Positions 17,801 to 25,397 of a stretch of DNA of 64,000 nucleotides are shown here, in pieces. The first letter of the stretch is position 1. The number at the start of each line of letters is the position of its first letter. The notes below the pieces were generated by a model. It ran no database searches, was not told the DNA's origin, and saw nothing but the letters and a program-made list of their open reading frames with translations. The position numbers and the translations under genes are program-made. The stretch is from positions 1,674,001 to 1,738,000 of the forward strand of contig NZ_BMRB01000001.1 of assembly GCF_014648415.1 (NCBI RefSeq). Reading direction: 5' to 3'. This DNA is from Actinokineospora fastidiosa (GTDB lineage Bacteria; Actinomycetota; Actinomycetes; Mycobacteriales; Pseudonocardiaceae).

Positions 17801-18125
17801 GGACCGCCTCGGCGCGCTCACCACCGCGGCGCTGTCCGAAGTGGAGAGTGGGACCCGGGTGCTGGTCGGCGGCGCGGTGACCCACCGGCAGCGGCCGCAG
17901 ACCGCTGGCGGGGTGACGTTCCTCAACCTGGAGGACGAGACTGGCATGATCAACATAGTGTGCTCCCCGGGCCTGTGGGCCCGGTATCGTCGAATCGCGC
18001 GCACGAGTTCGGCGCTGTTGGTGCGCGGGGTGGTGGAGAACGTCGACGGGGTGGTCAGCCTCAACGCCGACCGGCTCCAGCACCTGGACATGCGAATCCC
18101 GGCCACGTCCCGGGATTTCCGCTGA
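14835..18125 (+). CDS. dnaE2: Error-prone DNA polymerase III alpha subunit DnaE2
   Basis: A 1,096-residue C-family polymerase, the catalytic member of the SOS mutasome that extends past lesions. After a 60-residue N-terminus comes a PHP domain (YAELHCHSNFSFLDGAS, ITDHDGMYG). The polymerase core shows the acidic triad motif PDIDIDIESDRREE and GRGSAANSAVCFALGIT. A helix-hairpin-helix region and a C-terminal OB-fold (GGVTFLNLEDETGMINI) complete the protein. Length matches DnaE2 (about 1,080) rather than replicative DnaE1 (about 1,180). GGAGG precedes the ATG. No separate LexA box is seen, so induction probably comes from the imuB promoter. The HAD gene begins 10 bp downstream. Confidence 0.97.
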   Translation: MGWNNPPVRWSELERILSGRAPEVGDGGDSPAWTRRRERYLPTGGTAHPGPTDHPDGDSRVPYAELHCHSNFSFLDGASHPEELVEAAALLGLDAIAITDHDGMYGVVRFAEAARELGVRTVFGAELSLGLTEPQAGRPDPGGEHLLLLADGQDGYHRLSRVLTTAHLAGEEKGKPQYDLPYVVEQTRDHCVVLTGCRKGAVRQALARQGPQAAFEQLRHLVTAYGKDRVFVELTDHGYPDDSTRNDLLAGMAKDLGLPTVATNAVHYAHPQRGRLAAAVAAVRARRSLDDLAGWLPPAPTAHLRTGDEMLARFARYPGAVQRAAVIGVQLSFDLRLLAPKLPPFDVPSGHTEASYLAELTYRGAARVYGSAAERPRAYAQLAHELRVITELGFPGYFLVVHDIVRFCRDNDILCQGRGSAANSAVCFALGITRVDAVRWELLFERFLAPARDGPPDIDIDIESDRREEVIQYVYRKHGRRHAAQVANVITYRAKSAVRDMAKALGHSPGQQDAWSKQIDRWGPLTDTVGDTHHDIPQPVLELAGQLENFPRHLGIHSGGMVICDRPVSEVCPVEPARMKDRTVLQWDKDDCAAIDLVKFDLLGLGMLSALHYAIDLVAEHHGVDVDMGELDLADQNVYDMLCRADSVGVFQVESRAQMATLPRLRPREFYDLVVEVALIRPGPIQGGSVHPYIRRKNGKEPVTFDHPLLEKSLRKTLGVPLFQEQLMQVAVDVADFTPAEADELRRAMGAKRSTARMERLRERFHAGAARNGVGPELAARIYEKLLAFANFGFPESHALSFAYLVFASAWFKLYYPAAFCAALLRAQPMGFYSPQSLVADARRHGVEVRGPDINASLAHATLEDAGKAVRMGLGSVRGIGDELAERIAAGRPYADMVDLARRVGLTRAQMEALATAGAFGCFGLARREALWAAGAAAAERPEFLPGTAVGVAAPALPGMDALELAVADVWATGLSPDSFPTEFLRARLDRLGALTTAALSEVESGTRVLVGGAVTHRQRPQTAGGVTFLNLEDETGMINIVCSPGLWARYRRIARTSSALLVRGVVENVDGVVSLNADRLQHLDMRIPATSRDFR

Positions 18126-18135
18126 GGGGGGATGG

Positions 18136-18774
18136 ATGGAAGGCGTGATCTTCGACTGGCGCGGCACCCTGGTGACCACCCTGGACGGGGTCGCCTGGGT
18201 GCGCGAGGCGCTGTGCCTGATCGGCCGGGACGCCTCCGCCGAGGAGATCTGGCAGCGCGTCTCCGTCTTCGAGGACCTGCTGGACGCACCCGGCGTCGAC
18301 ACCTCCCGGGCCATCCACCACGCCGCCTACTACCGGGTGTTCTCCCAAGCGGGGCTGGACAAGGAGCTGGCGGACGCGCTGTACGCGGTGGAGTCCGACC
18401 CGGCGCACAACCCGTTCGCCGTGGACGCCGCCGACACCCTGCGCGCGGTCTCCGCCGCGGGCTGCCGCGTCGCCGTGCTGAGCGACATCCACTTCGACCT
18501 GCGGCCGGTGTTCGCCAAGGCCGGGCTGGCCGACGTCGTGGACGTCTACGCGCTGTCCTACGAGCTGGGCGTGCAGAAGCCGTCCCCGGAGATCTTCCGC
18601 CACGCGCTCGCCGCGCTGGGCACGTCGCCGTCGTCGACGCTGATGGTGGGCGACCGGGCGCGGCCGGACGGCGGGGCGGTCGAACTCGGCCTGCCGGTGC
18701 TGCTGGTGCCCCCGCTGCGGTCGGTTGCCGAGCGGCGGCTGCACTTGGTGACGGCGCTTGTCGGGGCGGCATGA
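18136..18774 (+). CDS. HAD superfamily hydrolase with altered motif I
   Basis: A 212-residue HAD-fold protein. Motif I reads FDWRGTLV, so the nucleophile Asp7 is present but the second Asp (general acid/base of HAD phosphatases) is Arg9. Motif II is VAVLSDIH, motif III lysine lies in VQKPSPEIF, and motif IV is MVGDRARPDGG. The cap is helical (type C1). Loss of the second Asp makes classical phosphomonoesterase activity uncertain. It lies 10 bp after dnaE2 and may be co-transcribed with it; the next gene overlaps or abuts its end. Confidence 0.75.
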   Translation: MEGVIFDWRGTLVTTLDGVAWVREALCLIGRDASAEEIWQRVSVFEDLLDAPGVDTSRAIHHAAYYRVFSQAGLDKELADALYAVESDPAHNPFAVDAADTLRAVSAAGCRVAVLSDIHFDLRPVFAKAGLADVVDVYALSYELGVQKPSPEIFRHALAALGTSPSSTLMVGDRARPDGGAVELGLPVLLVPPLRSVAERRLHLVTALVGAA

Positions 18775-18787
18775 CAGGGTGGGCGGC

Positions 18788-19375
18788 GTGCACGAGGAAG
18801 ACATCGACCACACCGACGCCGACTTCCACGGCCAGACCTGGACCGGCCGCCACTTCACCCGCTGCGACTTCACCGAGGCCGACCTGCGCGGGCTGACGAC
18901 GGAGACGTGCGTGTTCACCGAGTGCGTCTTCACCAGGGCCGACCTGGGCGAGTCGACGCACCGCGGCACGGCGTTCCGGTCGTGCACGTTCGACCGCACG
19001 ACGCTGACCGAGAGCACGTTCACCGGATGCAGCCTGATCGGCTCGGCGTTCCTCGACGTGCGCTTCCGGCCCGTCACCATCCGCGACTGCGACCTGACCC
19101 TGGTCAGCCTGGCCGGGGCGGCGCTGCGCAAGACCGACCTGTCGGCCCTGCGGCTGCGCGAGGCGAACCTCAACGGCGCCGACCTGCGCGAGACCGACCT
19201 GCGCGGCGCGGACCTGACCGGGGCCCGGCTGTTCGAGACCGACCTCGGCGACGCCGACCTGCGCGGCGCCCGCGTGGACGCCGACGGCTGGGTCCAGGCC
19301 AAGCTGCGCGGCGCGCGCATCGACCTCGACGCCGCTGTCGTGTTCGCCGCCGCCCACGGGCTGCGGATCGGGTGA
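18788..19375 (+). CDS. Pentapeptide-repeat protein
   Basis: About 195 residues made of A(D/N)LxG-type repeats: DFTEADLRGL, VFTRADLGES, AALRKTDLSAL, LREANLNGADLRETDLRGADLTGARLFETDLGDADLRG and others. These form a right-handed quadrilateral beta-helix. Members related to MfpA/Qnr mimic DNA and protect gyrase; whether this one does is not evident from sequence. The chosen GTG (18788) gives MHEEDIDHTDADF; a GTG at 18779 is possible. It lies 13 bp after the HAD gene and ends 1 bp from a convergent small gene. Confidence 0.8.
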   Translation: MHEEDIDHTDADFHGQTWTGRHFTRCDFTEADLRGLTTETCVFTECVFTRADLGESTHRGTAFRSCTFDRTTLTESTFTGCSLIGSAFLDVRFRPVTIRDCDLTLVSLAGAALRKTDLSALRLREANLNGADLRETDLRGADLTGARLFETDLGDADLRGARVDADGWVQAKLRGARIDLDAAVVFAAAHGLRIG

Positions 19376-19376
19376 G

Positions 19377-19571
19377 TCAGACCGGGGGGACGATGCCCGC
19401 CAGGGTGCCCTGCTCGCAGAACGGGCAGGGCCGCGACGTCTGCACGGTGCGCCCCACACCGCCGACGACCGCGTGGACGGTCTGCACGGTGTAGCGGGAT
19501 CCGTGGCAGTTGTGGCACAGGGTCTGGACCAGCGGGGGAACGTCCGGCTCGTCCTCGGTCTCGTCGGTCAT
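19377..19571 (-). CDS. 64-residue zinc-finger-like protein, paralogue A
   Basis: A small protein with two CxxC knuckles: LCHNCHGSRYTVQT and RPCPFCEQGTLAG, ending IVPPV. The spacing and Gly residues resemble half of a DnaJ-type CxxCxGxG zinc domain. It is clearly related to the 63-residue protein encoded head-to-head on the other strand (see 19678-19869): both have the order CxxC, VGGV-RTV, RPCPxC, (I/L)(V/I)PPV. Acidic N-terminus MTDETEDEPDV. The function is unknown; such knuckles often bind nucleic acid or chaperone partners. Confidence 0.7.
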   Translation of the reverse strand: MTDETEDEPDVPPLVQTLCHNCHGSRYTVQTVHAVVGGVGRTVQTSRPCPFCEQGTLAGIVPPV

Positions 19572-19677
19572 CCGCGCCTCCGGTTGCCCACCGTACGCCC
19601 CTTGCGGCGCGCCGGGAACCGCCGATCACCCGGCGGGTACCGTGGGGCGGCAGGTGTTTTGCGTGGATAGGTCGGTG

Positions 19678-19869
19678 ATGAGGGAAGAAGAGTTCGGCAC
19701 GGTGCCGTCGGAGCTGCAGACGATCTGCCCGCTGTGCGGCGGGTCCGGCATGGTCGCCGACCCCAAACTGGCCATCATCGGCGGCGTCCCCCGCACGGTG
19801 GACAATGGCCGCCCCTGCCCCACGTGCCGCAAGGACGGCCATTTCCCCGGGCTGATCCCGCCCGTCTGA
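19678..19869 (+). CDS. 63-residue zinc-finger-like protein, paralogue B
   Basis: Paralogue of the divergently encoded 64-residue protein. Two CxxC knuckles, ICPLCGGSGMV and RPCPTCRKDG, flank IIGGVPRTVDN; the C-terminus is LIPPV. The first knuckle has the CxxCxGxG pattern of DnaJ zinc domains. The ATG at 19678 follows a GTG directly upstream (19675), either of which could be used. Its stop lies 3 bp from the stop of the large TNT-domain gene on the opposite strand. Confidence 0.7.
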   Translation: MREEEFGTVPSELQTICPLCGGSGMVADPKLAIIGGVPRTVDNGRPCPTCRKDGHFPGLIPPV

Positions 19870-19872
19870 CCC

Positions 19873-22800
19873 TCAGGCCCTAGCAGGCGGCTGCCGGTCG
19901 GGGATCTCCTCCAGCACGCCGTTGCTGACGAGCTCGGCGATGGACTGCGGGAGCACGTACGCGGTGCCGCCCCCGGGCTGGTCGAACCACGGAATCGCCG
20001 CGCCGGTCAGCGCCTCGGTCGCCCGCACGACGCGGTATGCCCGGTAGGGGCGGTTTATCCAGTCGGGAACCAGAGACCGCCGGTCGAACGGCGTGCCCAC
20101 CGCGTAGGTGAGGTTGCCGGAGGGGTCGCCGTAGCGGTCCAGCTCGGTGCCTTCGGGGAGCTGGATCAGCTGCTTGCCCCGGAACAGGGTCAGCGGCGGC
20201 TCACCCCGCAACGGCTGGATCGGCCAGTCCTGCGGCCTGCGCGGCCGCCCACCTTCTCCGGCCTGCTGCGCCATCTGCTCAGCCGACTGCGCCCGCTCCG
20301 GCCCCCGAGGCACGAACTGCCCCGGCCCACCCTCGCCGAACGCCCTGCCCTGCTCCTCCCGCCGCCCCTGCTGAGCACCCAACTCCTGCTGCCCAGCCCC
20401 GAACGGCTGCCCACCAGCGGTGGCGAACTGCCCCACAGCCTCACCAGCCTGCGCGAACTGCCCCACCGGCTCCCCCGAGGGCGCAAACTGCCCACCACGC
20501 TCACCTGGCTGCCCGAACTGCCCTCCGTGGTCACCCGGCTGCCCGAACTGTCCGCCGTGCTCGCCCGGCTGCCCGAACTGTCCGCCGTGGTCACCTGGCT
20601 GCCCGAACTGCCCGCCGTGCTCGCCCGGCTGTGCGAACTGTCCGCCATGCTCGCCCGCCTGCGCGAACTGCCCCATGGGCTCGCCTGGCTGCGCGAACTG
20701 CCCCATGGGCTCGCCTGGCTGCGCGAACTGTCCGCCTGCCTGCGCGAATTGCCCCACGGGCTCGCCGGGCTGGGCGAACTGTCCGCCCGGCTCGCCCGCT
20801 TGGGCGAACTGCCCCACCGGCTCGCCCGCCTGCGCGAACTGGCCAACAGACTCGCCAGCTGGCGCCGCCTGCCCACCGGGCTCAGCAGGCTGGGCGAAGT
20901 GGCCTGCCTCACCTGGGTGCCCGAACTGACGGCCAGGCTCGCCTGCCTGCCCGTGCGCAGCGGCCTCGCCCGCGTGCCCGAACTGACGTCCGGATTCGCC
21001 TGCCTGACCGAACTGGCCCACGGGCTCACCCGGCTGCCCGAATTGAGCTCCCGGCTCGCCCGGGTGCCCGAACTGGCGCCCGGGTTCCTGGCCGAACGGG
21101 CCGACCGGCTCACCCGGCTGCCCGAACGGCCCCACGGGCTCGCCAGGTCGCCCGAACTGCCCTGAGGGCTCTCCAGCCTGGTTGAACTGCCCGCCGGCCT
21201 CGCCCGGGTGACCAAACTGCCCGCCAGGCTCGCCTGCCTGCCCGAACTGCCCGCCGGCCTCGCCCGGGTGACCGAACTGCCTGTCGGCCTCGCCTGGGTG
21301 GCCGAACTGAGCGCCAGGCTCGCCTGCCTGCCCGAACTGACCCACGGGCTCGCCCTGGTGCCCGAACTGCCTGCCGGGTTCTCCTGTCTGACCGAACTGG
21401 CCGACCGGCTCGCCCGCTTGACCGAACTGACCTGCGGGCTCGCCCGCCTGACCGAACTGGCCTGCAGGCTCGCCCGCTTGACCGAATGGGCCTGCGGGTT
21501 CGCCTGGCTGGTTGAAGTGGCCTGCCGGCTGGCCGAACGGGCCTGCACCCTCGCCTGCCTGGTTGAACGGGCCGCCAGGCTCGCCCGGGCGGCCGAACTG
21601 GCCCCCAGGTCCACCGTGCCCGAACTGGCCCCCGGGCTCGCCTGCCTGCGCAAACTGCCCCACCGGCTCGCCCTGCCCGAACTGGCCGGGCTCGGCCTGG
21701 TTGAAGTGGCCGGGTTCGCCCTGCCTGAACTGGCCGGGCTCGGCCTGGCCGAACTGTGCGGGCTCGGCCTGGCCGAATTGGCCGGGCTCGGCCTGGCCGA
21801 ACTGACCGGGCTCGCCCTGCCTGGGCTGGCTGGGCTCGTCCTGCCCGAGCCGACCGGGCTCCGCCTGCCCGAACTGAGCGGGCTCGGCCTGCCCGAACTG
21901 ACCGCGCCCCGCTTGGTCGAACTGGCCGGGCACCTGGTCGAACTGGCTGGGCTCGGGCTGGTGGAACTGGCCGGGCTCGGCCTTCCCGAACTGGCCGGGC
22001 TCGGCGTGGTCGAAGTGGCCGGGCTCGGGCTGGTCGAACTGGCCCCCGGACTCGGGAGCCTGCCCGAACTGCCCACCCGGTTCCCCACCCGCGAACGGCG
22101 GCTGGGAGCTCAGCTGCTCCTGCCCCTCCTGGTCACCCGGCGCAAAACGGTGGTCTGCTGCGTCGCTGGCATGCGGCGGGGCGAACTGGTTCTCGGCTTC
22201 GCCGAACCGCTGTCCGCCCGCGTCGGCAGGAGGAACGAACTGGGCGTGATCGTCGGGGCCGATCGGCTGTCCGGGGGCGCCGCTGGCGGCGAAGTCGTGT
22301 TCGCCCGGTTGGCCGGTGGGAGCGAAGGCGTCGTCCTCGGCTTGCTGGCGGGGAGCGAAGAGGCTGTCCTCGCCGGACTGTCCGGGTGCGAGTTGGTCTT
22401 GGCCCTCGTGCTCGCCTGGCTGGGCGGGGGCGGACTGGTCGTGCGCTTCGGATTCGCCCGGCCCGGTGGGAGTGTCCTGCTCGCCCGATCCGGCCGACCG
22501 GCTGGCGGCGAAGGGCTCGTCGAACTGGGCGCCCCCGTCGAATCGCTCGTCGGCGGCGAGTTCGTCCTCGCGGGCGAACTCGGGCGAGTCGGGGGGCGGG
22601 AGCTGACGTTCGTCCGACTGCGGGGTGGCCGCGTCCGCCTCCTCGGCGGAGGCCTCCGGCGCCGTGAACGTCTGGGGAGCCGCGCCGCCGTGGGTGAAGA
22701 GTTGTTCGTGCGGCGGGGGCTCGGTGGGCGGGGTGAACGGCTCGTCCTGGGCGCGGGAGTGCTTCGCGGCGCCGGGTTCCGGGGTCTCGGAGTCACGGCG

Positions 22801-24234
22801 GGCGAACTGGCCGAAGCGGCCCGGGCGGTACTCCTCGTCGTCGTCATCGAACTGGCGGGGCTCGAACAGCCCGTCGCCCACCGGCCGGGCCGGGCGGAAC
22901 AGGTCGTCGCCGGACGGGCTCGACTGGAGCGGGCGGCTCGGGGGGAGCGGCCTGCGCCGGTCGTAGGAGTCATCGTCGTCGTCCTCGAGTTCCGCCAGGG
23001 GCGCACTGACCGTCGACGGGCCGGGGCTCGACGCGGGCGGGGACTCCAGGATCAGCTTGCCCGCCAGGAACGCGGCAGCGTCGCCTGCGTCGGCGAACAC
23101 GGCGGGCGCGACGTAGTGCCCGTCGAACCAGCCGACCCGCCAGCCCTCGCCCGTCTGCTCCATCGTCCACGCCGGACCCGACGGGGTCCCCACGGTGTAC
23201 GCCGACTCCGGCACGCCCAGCTCGTCCAGCCGGGCGCGCAGGCGCTCCACGACCTCCGCCGCGGGCGTGACCGGCGGCAGCGGCTCGTCGACGGTGACCG
23301 GGTCGGGCACGTTCGGCTCGTCCTGGGCGGACTCCTCCGGCACCCGCTCCGGGTGGTCGAAGGTCGGCGCGGCGGGCTCGCCCTCGGCGGGCTGCTCGGG
23401 CTGGGCCATGTCCGGCGGGCGCACCGGCGGACGCCTCGGCCCGGCGATGAACGCCGCCGCCGCGGTCCTGGCCTGCTCGTCGACCTCCGGCATGTGGAAC
23501 TCGGCCCGGCGGATGTGCGCCACCAGCTCGGGGTCCGGCGGGACGCCGTGCGTGCGCAGGTAGAAGTTGACCGCGGCGGGCCAGATCCAGACGCCGTCGG
23601 TGTGGAAGGCGATCGGGACCGTCTGGCGGCGCTCCTCGTCGAAGAGGTCGGTGTCGTAGCCGCGCGCGGGCAGCGCCAGCGGTGCGGCGTCGAGGTAGTG
23701 CTGGACGCGCTCGCGCTCCTCGCCGTCGACGGGCGGGCGGTTGAGCACCGGCCCGGCCGGGCCCATGCCGTCGAAGAGGCGCGCGGTGCGGAACGGCGGC
23801 TGCAGCGCCGCCAGCGTCCTGGTCAGCCACTCCGGGACGTTCTCGTCCTCGCGGGGGAACATCCGCAGCTCGTCGAAGAACGCCGGGGGCGGCGGCTGGT
23901 TCTGCCAGCGCGGCTCGTCCCGGTCGTACTCCAGGTTGTAGGCGGCGGGCCGGTCGAGCTGGTACCGGGCGTTGAACCAGGTGCCCCGGCCCTCCCGGTA
24001 CATGCCCGCGCGCAGCCGCGCGAACAGGGCGCCGATCTCGGGGGCGACCGGCAGGTCGGCGGTGGTGTCGTCGGGGAAGACGACCTGGCCGTGCACCTCC
24101 GTGTAACGGCCGATGGCGCGGAACGACACCTCGATCGAGGCCCAGTCGGTCGGCGCGGCCCGCAGCAGCGCCAGCCCGATCTGCTTGACCAGGGCGTCCT
24201 GTTCGGTCGGGTTGAGCTGGGTAGGTCCTGCCAC
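19873..24234 (-). CDS. Giant repeat protein with C-terminal TNT (NAD+ glycohydrolase-type) toxin domain
   Basis: A 1,453-residue protein. Residues 1-150 form a folded N-terminal domain I do not recognise (VKQIGLALLRAAPTDW at the start). About 325-395 is a second small domain (VVERLRARLDELGVPESAY ... WFDGHYVAPAVF). Then come an acidic Pro/Gln-rich linker and, at about 718-1281, a long array of G-Q-F-(G/A)-Q-(A/P)-G-E-P units. The last 110 residues match the TNT/DUF4237 domain of CpnT: LPEGTELDRYGDPSGNL, GTPFDRRSLVPDW, PWFDQPGGGTAYVLP. TNT domains hydrolyse NAD+. There is no signal peptide and no WXG100 domain; no obvious immunity gene sits beside it. Role (contact-dependent toxin or abortive defence) is inferred. 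Confidence 0.8.
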   Translation of the reverse strand: MAGPTQLNPTEQDALVKQIGLALLRAAPTDWASIEVSFRAIGRYTEVHGQVVFPDDTTADLPVAPEIGALFARLRAGMYREGRGTWFNARYQLDRPAAYNLEYDRDEPRWQNQPPPPAFFDELRMFPREDENVPEWLTRTLAALQPPFRTARLFDGMGPAGPVLNRPPVDGEERERVQHYLDAAPLALPARGYDTDLFDEERRQTVPIAFHTDGVWIWPAAVNFYLRTHGVPPDPELVAHIRRAEFHMPEVDEQARTAAAAFIAGPRRPPVRPPDMAQPEQPAEGEPAAPTFDHPERVPEESAQDEPNVPDPVTVDEPLPPVTPAAEVVERLRARLDELGVPESAYTVGTPSGPAWTMEQTGEGWRVGWFDGHYVAPAVFADAGDAAAFLAGKLILESPPASSPGPSTVSAPLAELEDDDDDSYDRRRPLPPSRPLQSSPSGDDLFRPARPVGDGLFEPRQFDDDDEEYRPGRFGQFARRDSETPEPGAAKHSRAQDEPFTPPTEPPPHEQLFTHGGAAPQTFTAPEASAEEADAATPQSDERQLPPPDSPEFAREDELAADERFDGGAQFDEPFAASRSAGSGEQDTPTGPGESEAHDQSAPAQPGEHEGQDQLAPGQSGEDSLFAPRQQAEDDAFAPTGQPGEHDFAASGAPGQPIGPDDHAQFVPPADAGGQRFGEAENQFAPPHASDAADHRFAPGDQEGQEQLSSQPPFAGGEPGGQFGQAPESGGQFDQPEPGHFDHAEPGQFGKAEPGQFHQPEPSQFDQVPGQFDQAGRGQFGQAEPAQFGQAEPGRLGQDEPSQPRQGEPGQFGQAEPGQFGQAEPAQFGQAEPGQFRQGEPGHFNQAEPGQFGQGEPVGQFAQAGEPGGQFGHGGPGGQFGRPGEPGGPFNQAGEGAGPFGQPAGHFNQPGEPAGPFGQAGEPAGQFGQAGEPAGQFGQAGEPVGQFGQTGEPGRQFGHQGEPVGQFGQAGEPGAQFGHPGEADRQFGHPGEAGGQFGQAGEPGGQFGHPGEAGGQFNQAGEPSGQFGRPGEPVGPFGQPGEPVGPFGQEPGRQFGHPGEPGAQFGQPGEPVGQFGQAGESGRQFGHAGEAAAHGQAGEPGRQFGHPGEAGHFAQPAEPGGQAAPAGESVGQFAQAGEPVGQFAQAGEPGGQFAQPGEPVGQFAQAGGQFAQPGEPMGQFAQPGEPMGQFAQAGEHGGQFAQPGEHGGQFGQPGDHGGQFGQPGEHGGQFGQPGDHGGQFGQPGERGGQFAPSGEPVGQFAQAGEAVGQFATAGGQPFGAGQQELGAQQGRREEQGRAFGEGGPGQFVPRGPERAQSAEQMAQQAGEGGRPRRPQDWPIQPLRGEPPLTLFRGKQLIQLPEGTELDRYGDPSGNLTYAVGTPFDRRSLVPDWINRPYRAYRVVRATEALTGAAIPWFDQPGGGTAYVLPQSIAELVSNGVLEEIPDRQPPARA
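20390..22080 (-). repeat. Intragenic repeat array in the TNT-domain gene
   Basis: About 1.7 kb of imperfect 24-39 bp units encoding GQFGQAGEPGGQFGHPGEP-like peptides, dozens in number. Units in the 3' half (for example 20500-20620) are almost identical, which points to recent slippage or unequal recombination. All are in frame. Composition (Gly, Gln, Phe, Glu, Pro) predicts a flexible, phase-separating or adhesive linker. Confidence 0.9.
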
Positions 24235-24358
24235 GCGCCTATCTTCCCCTGTCCCGGGTGCGAGAGCACACGGTGGACCCGCCGCCCCGGTCCTGCCTGC
24301 GGCGATGACGCAAAGTCAGCGGCAACGTCAACCCGAGCGGGTGATTTACCGCCCTGTT

Positions 24359-24373
24359 TGTGCCGGCGGCACA
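24359..24373. promoter_or_regulatory. Palindrome TGTGCCGGCGGCACA upstream of the TrmB/LuxR regulator
   Basis: Perfect 6-bp arms (TGTGCC/GGCACA) around GGC, ending 37 bp before the regulator ATG in the divergent region shared with the TNT-domain gene. It could be an operator for the adjacent regulator. No experimental basis. Confidence 0.3.
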
Positions 24374-24410
24374 GGTGTGCCAGTCTCCGCGTGCACCGAC
24401 GGAGGTCAGC

Positions 24411-25397
24411 ATGTCCGACGGCGATCTGGCGCCGCACCTGTCCCGTCTCGGCCTGCCCGACGACGAGATCCACGCCTACCAGTACCTGCTGCGCACCGGC
24501 CCCTCCACCGCCGAGGAGATCGCCGCGGGGATCGGCCGCCCGCAGCCGGGCGTGCGCGTGGCGGTGCGGGCGCTCACCGACGCCGGGCTCGTCGGCACCG
24601 GCGGCCCGCACGGCACCGTGTTCACCCCGGTGCCGCCCGCGTCCGGCCTGGAGATCCTCAGCCGCAGACGGGCCAGCGAGCTGGAGCAGGCCCGCGTCGC
24701 CACCCTCAACGCCTACGACACCTTCCGCCGCGCGGTCTCCCCCCAGCGCACCGACGACCTGATCGAGGTCGTCACCGGCACCGCGATCGCCCAGCGCATC
24801 CAGCAGATGGAGCTGAGCGCGCGCACCGAGATCCGCAGGCTGGAGTCCCCGCCGTACTTCACCGAGGGGCACGTCAACAACGCCGAGCTGGAACAGCTCG
24901 CGCGCGGCGAGGTCACCTACCGCGTGGTCTATGCGCGCGCGTCCGTTGAGGACCCCGCCCGCTACGCCAACAACATCCAGCCGTGCGTCGCCGCGGGCGA
25001 GCAGGCGCGGGTGCTGCCCGAGGTGCCGGTGAAGCTGACCATCGTGGACCAGCAGTTCGCCACGGTGTCGCTGCCGGTCGCCGAGGCCGACGTCAACCGG
25101 TCGCTGCTGGTCGTGCACCCCAGTTCGCTGCTCTCCGCGCTGGTCGGGCTGTTCGAGGCGTCGTGGCGGCTGGCGGTGCCGCTGCAGGCCGGGGCGCACG
25201 CGGTGTCCCCGGTGCAGCCGATCGAGCAGCGCCTGCTCGGCCTGCTCGCCGCGGGCGCCAACGACGACTCCATCGCCCGCCAGCTCGGCATCAGCAGGCG
25301 CACGGTCTTCCGCCACCTCCAGCGGCTGATGGAGCACGCGGGCGCGACCTCCCGCTTCCAGCTGGCCGTCCACGCGGTGCGCCACCGGTGGATCTGA
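24411..25397 (+). CDS. TrmB-type/LuxR-type dual-HTH transcriptional regulator
   Basis: A 328-residue regulator with a TrmB-like winged helix at the N-terminus (residues 1-75: [18 protein letters not shown] ... [29 protein letters not shown]), a central sensor region with a coiled-coil segment ([17 protein letters not shown]), and a C-terminal LuxR HTH (about 270-328: [20 protein letters not shown] then [11 protein letters not shown]). This fusion is common in Streptomyces and Pseudonocardiales. ACGGAGGTCAGC before the ATG is a good ribosome site. The 3' end overlaps the start of a DMT transporter gene by 10 nt, and the 5' side is divergent from the TNT-domain gene, so it may control either. 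Confidence 0.85.
   Translation: MSDGDLAPHLSRLGLPDDEIHAYQYLLRTGPSTAEEIAAGIGRPQPGVRVAVRALTDAGLVGTGGPHGTVFTPVPPASGLEILSRRRASELEQARVATLNAYDTFRRAVSPQRTDDLIEVVTGTAIAQRIQQMELSARTEIRRLESPPYFTEGHVNNAELEQLARGEVTYRVVYARASVEDPARYANNIQPCVAAGEQARVLPEVPVKLTIVDQQFATVSLPVAEADVNRSLLVVHPSSLLSALVGLFEASWRLAVPLQAGAHAVSPVQPIEQRLLGLLAAGANDDSIARQLGISRRTVFRHLQRLMEHAGATSRFQLAVHAVRHRWI

Noticed and set aside
14472-18314. 1,280-codon open frame antisense to dnaE2
   Set aside because: Same cause; dnaE2 on the plus strand has all family motifs.
20390-22080. CRISPR-like or minisatellite array
   Set aside because: Units are in frame, of varying length and without unique spacers; it is a protein-coding repeat.
21208-24762. 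1,184-codon open frame antisense to the TNT-domain gene
   Set aside because: Mirrors the repeat region of the true gene; it would end inside the regulator gene and has no recognisable domain.
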